Below, piece by piece: positions 1-5,447 of a stretch of DNA of 5,447 nt. The stretch covers positions 1-5,447 of the forward strand of contig CATMOC010000295.1 of the NCBI GenBank assembly GCA_950071955.1, in the 5' to 3' direction. Position 1 is the stretch's first letter; every line of letters starts with the position of its first letter. Source of the DNA: an uncultured Mesorhizobium sp. Lineage in GTDB: Bacteria; Pseudomonadota; Alphaproteobacteria; Rhizobiales; Rhizobiaceae. The notes under the pieces are model-generated. The model searched no databases, was not told the origin of the DNA, and saw nothing but the letters and a program-made list of their open reading frames with translations. The position numbers and the translations under genes were made by a program.

Positions 1-60
1 AACCTCGACAAGCTCGAGGCCGCGCTCGACGCCTACAGAAGCGAATTCGGAAAGACCTGA
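1..60 (+). CDS. C-terminal end of an unidentified upstream gene (partial)
   Basis: Reading frame 1 is open from the left edge and ends in TGA at 58-60, giving 19 residues (NLDKLEAALDAYRSEFGKT). They look like a charged amphipathic C-terminal helix. The tail is too short to assign a family, and I do not recognise it. The stop lies three bases before the ATG of the flavoenzyme gene, so the two are probably co-transcribed and possibly translationally coupled. By context this may be another enzyme or transport component of methylated-amine catabolism, but that is inference only. Confidence 0.7.
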   Translation, partial: NLDKLEAALDAYRSEFGKT

Positions 61-63
61 ACC

Positions 64-2505
64 ATGGCGCTTCCCGCCCACGCGCAATTCGTCGTCATCG
101 GCGGCGGCATCATCGGATGCTCCACCGCCTATCATCTGGCCAGGGACCACAGAGCGGACGTGCTTTTGATCGAGCAGGGCAAGCTCACATCGGGCTCGAC
201 CTGGCACGCGGCGGGGCTGGTAGGACAGCTGCGCTCCTCCGCCTCGATCACGCAGCTGCTCAAGTACTCCGTGGACCTCTACAAGCGGCTCGACGCCGAG
301 ACGGGGCTGGAGACCGGCTGGAAAATGACCGGCTGCCTGAGGCTCGCCACCAGCGAGGACCGCTGGACGGAGTTCAGGCGTCTCGCCACCACTGCCCAGA
401 GCTTCGGCATGGATATGCACCTCGTTTCGCCGCAGGAGGTGAAGCGCATGTGGCCGCTGATGGAGGTATCGGACCTCGTCGGAGCCAGCTGGCTGCCGAC
501 TGACGGGCAGGCGAGCCCGTCCGACATCACACAATCGCTGGCAAAGGGGGCGCGCATGCACGGCGCGAGGATCGTCGAGGGCGTGCGGGTGACCGGCTTC
601 GACATGGACGGCGGGCGCATCACCACCGTCCACACGACCGACGGTGCCGTGACATGCGAGAAGGTCGTCAATTGCGGCGGGCAGTGGGCGCGCCAGATCG
701 ACGCGATGGCCGGCGTCGAGGTGCCGCTGCAGCCCGTAAAGCACCAGTACGTCATCACGGAGAGGATCGAGGGGTTGTCTCCGGACGCGCCGACCATCCG
801 CGACCCGGACCGGCGCACCTATTTCAAGGAGGAGGTCGGCGGGCTGGTGATGGGCGGCTACGAGCCGGACCCCCAGGCCTGGACGCTGGGGGACGTTCCC
901 GGCGACTTCCAGTTCCAGCTCTTCCCCGACGACTGGGACCATTTCGAGCAGCACATGGAACAGGCGGTGGCGCGCGTGCCGGCGCTGGCGCAAGCCGGCG
1001 TCAAGCAGATGATCAACGGCCCGGAGAGTTTTACGCCCGACGGCAATTTCATACTCGGCCGGCCGGCCGAATGCGCCAACATGTATGTCGGGACGGGCTT
1101 CAACGCCTTCGGCATCGCTTCGGGCGGCGGCGCCGGCTGGGCGCTGGCGCAGTGGGCGGTGGCGGGCGAGGCGCCGCTCGACCTGTGGGTCGTCGACATC
1201 CGCCGCTTCTCCGAGCTCCACCGCGACCGGCAGTGGGTCTGCGACCGTACGCTCGAAGCCTACGGCAAGCACTACACGGTCGCCTTCCCGCACGAGGAAC
1301 CTGTCAGCGGCCGGCCGCGCCTGGTCTCGCCGCTCTACGACAAGCTGAAGGACCGCCGCGCCGTCTTCGGCTCCAAGCTCGGCTGGGAGCGGCCGAACTG
1401 GTTCGCGCCGGAAGGCATGGAGTCCCAGGACCGGTATTCGATGGGCCGGCAGAACTGGTTCGGTCCGGTCGGCGAGGAGCACCGGCTGGTGCGCGAGAAT
1501 GTCGGCATCTTCGACCAGTCCTCCTTCGCCAAGTTCGAGCTGAGCGGCCGCGACGCGGCGGCCGCGCTGGAGACGATCTGCGCCAACCGCGTCGCGCGCG
1601 AGCCGGGGCGGCTGACCTACACGCAGATGCTCAACTCGCGCGGCGGCATCGAATGCGACCTGACCGTGGCGCGGCTTTCGGACGACCTGTTCTACATCGT
1701 CACCGGCACCGGGTTCCGGACCCATGACGGCGGCTGGATCCGCGACCACCTGCCGGCCGGCGGCGAAGCCGTGCTGAGCGACGTCACCGAGCGTTTCGGC
1801 ACGCTCTCCCTGATGGGACCGAAGGCGCGCGACGTGTTGTCGGCCGTGACAGACGCGGACGTCTCGAACGCGGCATTTCCGTTCGGCCACGTGCGCGAGA
1901 TCGGCATCGCCGGGCAGGCCGTGCGGGCGCTGCGGGTGACCTATGTCGGCGAACTCGGCTGGGAACTGCACGCGCCGCTCTCCGGCCTCGGCGCGATCTT
2001 CGACGCGCTGACGGAGGCGGGGCACCGCCACGGCATCGCGCCGGTCGGCTACCGCGCGCTCGAATCGCTCAGGCTCGAAAAGGGCTACCGCGCCTGGGGC
2101 TCCGACATCACGCCCAACGACTCGCCCTTCGAGGCCGGCCTCGGCTGGGCGGTGAAGCTAAAATCGAATTCGCCGTTCATCGGCCGCGAGGCGGTGACGA
2201 AGGCCGCCAATGCGCCGTTGAAAAAGCGGCTCGCCTGCTTCACGGTCGAGGACCCCGGCGTGGTGCTGCTCGGTCGCGAGACGATCCTGCGCGACGGGCA
2301 GTTCGCCGGTTATCTGACCAGCGGGGGCTATGGCTACACGGTGGGCAAGCCGGTCGGTCTCGGCTACCTCCGCCGCGCGGAAGGCGTGACGGACGCGTGG
2401 CTGGCGGAGGGGAGCTACGAGCTGGTCGTTGCGACCGACCGGGTGCCGGCGGCGATCCACATGCGGCCGTTGTACGATCCGGAGAACCGCCGGGTGAAGG
2501 GGTGA
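64..2505 (+). CDS. FAD-dependent oxidoreductase with GcvT domain (dimethylglycine/sarcosine dehydrogenase-like)
   Basis: This 813-residue protein has the length and domain order of bacterial dimethylglycine oxidase/dehydrogenase and sarcosine dehydrogenase. Residues 8-370 form the DAO-type FAD domain, with the dinucleotide motif GGGIIG at 13-18 and an acidic Glu37 ending the second strand. In TWHAAG, His48 matches the histidine that carries covalent FAD in Arthrobacter dimethylglycine oxidase. His227 (KHQY) and Tyr266 (GGYE) appear to match that enzyme's His225 and Tyr259. A central FAO_M-type segment spans about 375-435, the folate-binding GcvT domain about 455-710, and GcvT_C about 720-805. 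Asp532 (GGIECDL) sits where T-proteins have the catalytic aspartate. Expected reaction in the cytoplasm: oxidative N-demethylation of a methylated amino acid, with the iminium carbon passed to tetrahydrofolate as 5,10-methylene-THF. The exact substrate (dimethylglycine, sarcosine, methylaminobutyrate or other) cannot be read from sequence. ATG at 64 is chosen because the FAD motif follows at the usual distance. There is only a weak GGAAAG-like ribosome site, consistent with coupling to the preceding gene. Confidence 0.93.
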   Translation: MALPAHAQFVVIGGGIIGCSTAYHLARDHRADVLLIEQGKLTSGSTWHAAGLVGQLRSSASITQLLKYSVDLYKRLDAETGLETGWKMTGCLRLATSEDRWTEFRRLATTAQSFGMDMHLVSPQEVKRMWPLMEVSDLVGASWLPTDGQASPSDITQSLAKGARMHGARIVEGVRVTGFDMDGGRITTVHTTDGAVTCEKVVNCGGQWARQIDAMAGVEVPLQPVKHQYVITERIEGLSPDAPTIRDPDRRTYFKEEVGGLVMGGYEPDPQAWTLGDVPGDFQFQLFPDDWDHFEQHMEQAVARVPALAQAGVKQMINGPESFTPDGNFILGRPAECANMYVGTGFNAFGIASGGGAGWALAQWAVAGEAPLDLWVVDIRRFSELHRDRQWVCDRTLEAYGKHYTVAFPHEEPVSGRPRLVSPLYDKLKDRRAVFGSKLGWERPNWFAPEGMESQDRYSMGRQNWFGPVGEEHRLVRENVGIFDQSSFAKFELSGRDAAAALETICANRVAREPGRLTYTQMLNSRGGIECDLTVARLSDDLFYIVTGTGFRTHDGGWIRDHLPAGGEAVLSDVTERFGTLSLMGPKARDVLSAVTDADVSNAAFPFGHVREIGIAGQAVRALRVTYVGELGWELHAPLSGLGAIFDALTEAGHRHGIAPVGYRALESLRLEKGYRAWGSDITPNDSPFEAGLGWAVKLKSNSPFIGREAVTKAANAPLKKRLACFTVEDPGVVLLGRETILRDGQFAGYLTSGGYGYTVGKPVGLGYLRRAEGVTDAWLAEGSYELVVATDRVPAAIHMRPLYDPENRRVKG

Positions 2506-2537
2506 GAACCTGTTTCCATTGGTTCGAGCTTCCGGAG

Positions 2538-2581
2538 ACATGGCGGAGGCTGCCCACAACGGTATTGCCAATGCTCCATGT
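2538..2581. repeat. Short inverted repeat upstream of hicA, possible operator
   Basis: ACATGG at 2538-2543 is matched in reverse complement by CCATGT at 2576-2581, with a 32-base spacer. The right arm lies immediately before the hicA ribosome-binding site. HicAB-type modules are commonly autoregulated at palindromes near the start of the first gene, so this could be an operator, but six-base arms arise easily by chance. I see no convincing -35/-10 pair in the 94 bases between the flavoenzyme stop and hicA. Confidence 0.2.
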
Positions 2582-2587
2582 GGGAGG
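2582..2587 (+). promoter_or_regulatory. Ribosome-binding site that fixes the hicA start
   Basis: GGGAGG stands 12 bases before ATG 2600 and 9 bases before the in-frame TTG at 2597, which is the codon directly preceding that ATG. It supports starting hicA at one of these two codons. The in-frame TTG at 2519 has no purine-rich site before it. Confidence 0.6.
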
Positions 2588-2599
2588 CAACCTTGGTTG

Positions 2600-2791
2600 A
2601 TGCTGAGGGATAGCCGCGATATCATCAAACGGCTGAGATCGGATGGCTTCGAACTCGTTTCGGTGCGCGGATCACACCACAAGTTCCGCCATAGGGACGG
2701 ACGTGTGGTCATCGTGACGCATCCTCGCAAGGACATTCCGCCGGGAACCTTGCGGTCGATCTACGAGGCAGCCGGATGGCCGAAGGACTGA
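2600..2791 (+). CDS. hicA: HicA family mRNA interferase toxin
   Basis: The 63-residue product, beginning MLRDSRDIIKRL, has the full HicA pattern: an N-terminal helix, a DGFELVSVRGSHHKFRH core (15-31), a strand ending in VTHPRKDIPPGTLRSI, and a final helix ending AAGWPKD. HicA folds as a small double-stranded-RNA-binding-like domain and cleaves mRNA, stopping translation until bound by HicB. The catalytic histidine lies in GSHH, most likely the second one, His27. The length is normal for the family. The frame is open upstream to TTG 2519, but those 27 extra residues do not resemble HicA and lack a ribosome site, so I start at ATG 2600 (TTG 2597 is the alternative). A hand count gives about 59% G+C, against about 70% for hicB and 68% for a sample of the flavoenzyme gene. 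This suggests a different history for the toxin gene. It is followed four bases later by hicB. Confidence 0.9.
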   Translation: MLRDSRDIIKRLRSDGFELVSVRGSHHKFRHRDGRVVIVTHPRKDIPPGTLRSIYEAAGWPKD

Positions 2792-2795
2792 TCGA

Positions 2796-3077
2796 ATGGG
2801 ATCGCACTACATCGCCCTGATCCACAAGGCACCGGACAGCGGGTACGGGGTGTCGTTCCCTGACCTGCTCGGCGTGACGACGGTGGCCAACACGCTCGAC
2901 GATGCGCTTCGCGAGGCGTCCGTGGCGCTCGCCTTCGCGCTCGAAGACTGGCCCGGCGGCGCACCTCGTCCGCGGACGCTCGATGCGCTCCGCGACGATC
3001 CCGCCTTCCTAGACTGGTCGGCCGACGCCGTCGTGGCTGCCGTCAGCCCAGACGTTCCGGTGAACGAGGCCGCATAG
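2796..3077 (+). CDS. hicB: HicB family antitoxin, short form without visible DNA-binding domain
   Basis: The 93-residue product opens with HYIALIHK (4-11) and GVSFPDLLGVTT (18-29), followed by NTLDDALREASVALAFALEDW. This is the partial RNase-H-like fold by which HicB binds and covers the HicA active site. Many HicB proteins continue into a ribbon-helix-helix or helix-turn-helix domain. Here the chain ends at AVSPDVPVNEAA, just where such a linker would begin, and no such domain appears in any plus frame before the neighbouring convergent gene. It may be a naturally short HicB subtype or a truncated one. The ribosome site AAGGA (2783-2787) lies inside the end of hicA, eight bases before the ATG, so translation of toxin and antitoxin is probably coupled. 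The order, toxin first, is the usual one. Confidence 0.88.
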   Translation: MGSHYIALIHKAPDSGYGVSFPDLLGVTTVANTLDDALREASVALAFALEDWPGGAPRPRTLDALRDDPAFLDWSADAVVAAVSPDVPVNEAA

Positions 3078-3136
3078 AACTCGGGCCGCGCGTACGATGT
3101 TCTTCCTTGCCTGATGCGACTTCGCTCCAAAGATCC

Positions 3137-3766
3137 TCACAGCACCTTCAGCACCAGCCCGCGGCTGGGGACCGTTCCGGCCTCGCCGGGCATGGAGACG
3201 TAGGGTTCGGTCTCCTCGGCGGTCTCGACCAACCCTTTGCCCGAAAGGCCGGCGACGTGGGCGGCGAAGTCGTCCCAGAGCGTGTTCTTCACCGTCAGCA
3301 CGATGGCGCCGCCGGGGCGGCAGATGCGGACGAGTTCGTCCAGGCCTTCGGGGCCGACATGGCCGGTGGTGAAGACGCCGGCCGAGACGATGCCGGCGAA
3401 GTGGCCGTCGGCGAAGGGCAGGGGGTGGCCCAGCGCCAGCCGGTGCAGCTTGGCGTAGACCTTTTTCCGTTCCGCCTGCGCCAGCATACCTTCCGAAAGG
3501 TCGAGCCCTTCGACCGCCGGATAGCCGACGATGCGCAGCCACTCGCCGATGAGCCCCGTGCCGGCGCCGGCGTCGAGCAGCGGCGCGGCCGCGCGCGGGA
3601 CATAGCGCGTGAGCAGCGCCAGGCAGATCGTCGGGTGGCGGTAGCCGTTGGCCGACATGTCGGTATCATAGGTCGCCGACCAGCTGTCGTAGTGCTTGGC
3701 GATCTCCTCGGGCGATTTCGCCGAATAGACCGCGCCGAGCGCGCCGTCGTGCTTTTCGTCGGCCAT
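3137..3766 (-). CDS. Class I SAM-dependent methyltransferase, METTL27/WBSCR27-like
   Basis: The 209-residue protein carries the Rossmann methyltransferase motifs in order: an N-terminal YDSWSATYDTDM segment (26-37); motif I DAGAGTG (65-71), which binds S-adenosylmethionine; an acidic residue Asp89 in GLDLSEGML, expected to bind the ribose; a motif with LPFADGHFAGIVSAG; and the post-motif RICRPGGAIVLTVKN. The YDxWxxxYD opening and overall length fit the methyltransferase-like 27 group, whose substrates are largely unknown. I cannot name the substrate; small molecule and protein are both possible. A good ribosome site, GAGAGGA (plus-strand 3773-3779), precedes the ATG by six bases. The gene converges on hicB with 59 bases between the stops and diverges from the phosphotransferase gene. 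No obvious terminator hairpin is seen between the convergent stops. Confidence 0.88.
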   Translation of the reverse strand: MADEKHDGALGAVYSAKSPEEIAKHYDSWSATYDTDMSANGYRHPTICLALLTRYVPRAAAPLLDAGAGTGLIGEWLRIVGYPAVEGLDLSEGMLAQAERKKVYAKLHRLALGHPLPFADGHFAGIVSAGVFTTGHVGPEGLDELVRICRPGGAIVLTVKNTLWDDFAAHVAGLSGKGLVETAEETEPYVSMPGEAGTVPSRGLVLKVL

Positions 3767-3869
3767 GGATGATCCTCTCTGCCATTTCCCTTGCGTCGCC
3801 CCACCCTAGCGGAGGAGGCGATAATGTGGAACCGTCGGGGGCGGAAACGGAGCGAAAGGGAGACGACGA
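3767..3869. promoter_or_regulatory. Divergent intergenic region, probable promoters for both flanking genes
   Basis: These 103 bases separate the oppositely oriented methyltransferase and phosphotransferase genes, so promoters for both are expected here. GATAAT at 3820-3825 (plus) resembles a -10 box, but no good -35 lies 16-18 bases upstream; TTGCGT at 3791 is 23 bases away. The same bases on the minus strand read ATTATC, another weak -10-like string. Promoter assignment is therefore tentative. The stretch also contains GGAGGAGG (3811-3818), discussed under the phosphotransferase. Confidence 0.4.
3856..3862 (+). promoter_or_regulatory. Ribosome-binding site supporting a TTG start
   Basis: AAGGGAG lies seven bases before TTG 3870. 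The phosphotransferase frame is closed by TAA at 3822-3824 and has no ATG or GTG between there and 3870, so this site and the TTG are the most likely start signal. ATG 3915, with GAGGA ten bases upstream, is the fallback. Confidence 0.55.
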
Positions 3870-4790
<921 letters not shown>

Positions 4791-4834
4791 GTGCGTCCTT
4801 CGAGGCTCCCTTCGCTCGCACCTCAGGATGAGGG
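4791..4834. repeat. Interspersed intergenic repeat of rhizobial type, hairpin-forming
   Basis: Right after the phosphotransferase stop is a segment containing TCCTTCGAGG (4796-4805) and CCTCAGGATGAGGG (4821-4834). TCCT and GAGG pair with CCTC and AGGA, with a two-base bulge (TC), around a 15-base loop. I recognise this pattern, a 'CCTTCGAGG ... CGCACCTCAGGATGAGG' motif, as a frequent intergenic repeat in Mesorhizobium and related genomes. That is from memory, not a search. It may act as a REP-like element, stabilise the 3' end of the upstream mRNA, or simply be a non-autonomous repeat. Confidence 0.6.
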
Positions 4835-4846
4835 AGATCGGGGGCA

Positions 4847-4922
4847 GGGCACAGCTTCCTTTTTTCCGCGCGCGGGTGTGCCGAGAACGCAGTGCGTTTC
4901 CGGAAAAAAGTAAACTGTCCCC
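4847..4922. repeat. Long palindromic REP-like element with nested hairpins
   Basis: A 22-base left arm (4847-4868, GGGCACAG... ending in six T and CCG) is matched by the reverse complement of the right arm (4901-4922, CGG, six A, ... ACTGTCCCC) at 19 of 22 positions. Between the arms are two further palindromes: CCGCGCGCGG (4866-4875, overlapping the end of the left arm) and AACGCA-G-TGCGTT (4886-4898, perfect six-base arms). The whole could fold into a branched hairpin in RNA or single-stranded DNA. The GGGGACAG-type end, read on the minus strand, recalls REP elements mobilised by RAYT transposases, but no such gene is in the window. It lies between two convergent genes, where it could also serve as a bidirectional terminator. 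Confidence 0.6.
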
Positions 4923-4940
4923 GGTGGAATCGCCGCGCGC

Positions 4941-5426
4941 TCACGACGTGTCGGGACTTTCGAGCGCCCAGAAGGCAAGCGAGTGCGCCTCGACCAGAAT
5001 GGCATGCACATCGTGGGTGGGTTTTCGGCGGCCGCCGGGCGGACGGCCGTGGCGCAAGGGCGAGATCCGGCCGAAGGCCTGGCGGCGCCTTGCCGGCGTC
5101 GTTCGCGCGCGGTCGGCCAGGCGGGAACGCGCAAGCGCCGCGGCGTTGCGCGCGTTCCAGCGGCGGAAGCGCAGCACTTCGCCGTCCATGTCGTCGAGGG
5201 CAGACGCCAGGGCGCGGATGCGCAGGACGAGGCGCGTCGCGTCGATCCGGTCCTGCGGGGCCGGCAGGGGCAGGTTGCGGGGGCGCAGCGGCTCGACGAC
5301 GCCCGGCACCGTGATGCGCGGCATGTCGCGCTCGGCCACGCGGCGCACACGCAGTCGGCGCTCCGGGTCGGTGAGCGGCAGGCGCAGCGGATGCGGGCCA
5401 TGCGGCCGGCGGGCGCGGCGTTTCAT
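4941..5426 (-). CDS. Conserved hypothetical arginine-rich protein, start uncertain
   Basis: From ATG 5426 this frame gives 161 residues. The N-terminus is basic (MKRRARRPHGPHPLRLPL). A proline-rich linker sits around 41-58, and a probable helical part spans 62-105 (ATRLVLRIRALASALDDMDGE, then RFRRWNARNAA). The C-terminal block is distinctive: RISPLRHGRPPGGRRKPTHDVHAILVEAHSLAFWALESPDTS (120-161). Similar short proteins ending in '...RPPG...H.VH.IL...H.LA..AL..PDTS' are, from memory, common unannotated proteins in Rhizobiales. No function is known to me, and there is no signal peptide or membrane segment. No ribosome site precedes ATG 5426, and the frame stays open through the last 21 bases, so the gene may begin beyond the window. 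The alternative plus-strand frame over this region has no recognisable motif. Confidence 0.65.
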   Translation of the reverse strand: MKRRARRPHGPHPLRLPLTDPERRLRVRRVAERDMPRITVPGVVEPLRPRNLPLPAPQDRIDATRLVLRIRALASALDDMDGEVLRFRRWNARNAAALARSRLADRARTTPARRRQAFGRISPLRHGRPPGGRRKPTHDVHAILVEAHSLAFWALESPDTS

Positions 5427-5447
5427 GACGAATGCCGGGGCGGGCGG

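Noticed and set aside
654..1727. 357-residue plus-strand frame inside the flavoenzyme gene
   Set aside because: Out of frame with clear FAD and GcvT motifs and composed of Arg/Gly/Ala-rich sequence; a shadow.
2519..2599. N-terminal extension of hicA from TTG 2519
   Set aside because: No ribosome site before TTG 2519, and the 27 added residues do not resemble HicA; the family match begins at 2600.
3078..3136. Terminator or lost HicB DNA-binding domain between the convergent hicB and methyltransferase genes
   Set aside because: No stable hairpin with a T-run is visible, and translation of the frames shows no ribbon-helix-helix or helix-turn-helix pattern.
3791..3825. TTGCGT ... GATAAT as a standard promoter
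   Set aside because: The spacing is 23 bases, too long for an ordinary -35/-10 pair; only the -10-like part was mentioned, tentatively.
4892..5314. 140-residue plus-strand frame opposite the hypothetical gene
   Set aside because: It begins inside the palindromic element, is Arg/Gly/Ala-rich, and lacks the conserved C-terminal block seen on the minus strand.

Overview
The window is high-GC DNA (hand counts of samples give about 68-70% G+C in most genes). Codon use, gene families and intergenic repeats resemble an alphaproteobacterium of the Rhizobiales, such as Mesorhizobium and its relatives. That placement is an inference from remembered family resemblance, not from a search.

Layout: (1) positions 1-60 hold the last 19 codons of an unidentified gene. 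Three bases later comes a large flavoenzyme gene (64-2505) of the dimethylglycine/sarcosine dehydrogenase type, with a FAD oxidase half and a tetrahydrofolate-binding GcvT half. The two look like the end of an operon for degrading methylated amines or betaines. (2) A compact hicA-hicB toxin-antitoxin pair (2600-3077) follows in the same direction. (3) Convergent to it is a SAM-dependent methyltransferase (3137-3766, minus) resembling METTL27/WBSCR27. (4) Divergent from that, across about 100 bp, is a choline-kinase-like phosphotransferase (3870-4790, plus), apparently started at TTG. (5) A 150-bp intergenic stretch (4791-4940) is filled by two hairpin-forming, REP-like repeat units. (6) A small arginine-rich conserved hypothetical gene (4941-5426, minus) runs toward the right edge, and its true start may lie outside the window.

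How the genes relate: the flavoenzyme would demethylate an N-methylated amino acid and pass the one-carbon unit to tetrahydrofolate. The phosphotransferase may act on choline or a similar amino alcohol, so a loose link to choline/betaine metabolism is possible, but the genes are not in one operon. HicAB is a self-contained stress or addiction module.

I see no clear new multi-gene system. The points most worth a second look are the HicB antitoxin with no visible DNA-binding domain, paired with a toxin gene of clearly lower GC; the elaborate palindromic element at 4847-4922; and the two competing start signals ahead of the phosphotransferase. No tRNA, rRNA, CRISPR array, transposase or phage gene is visible.
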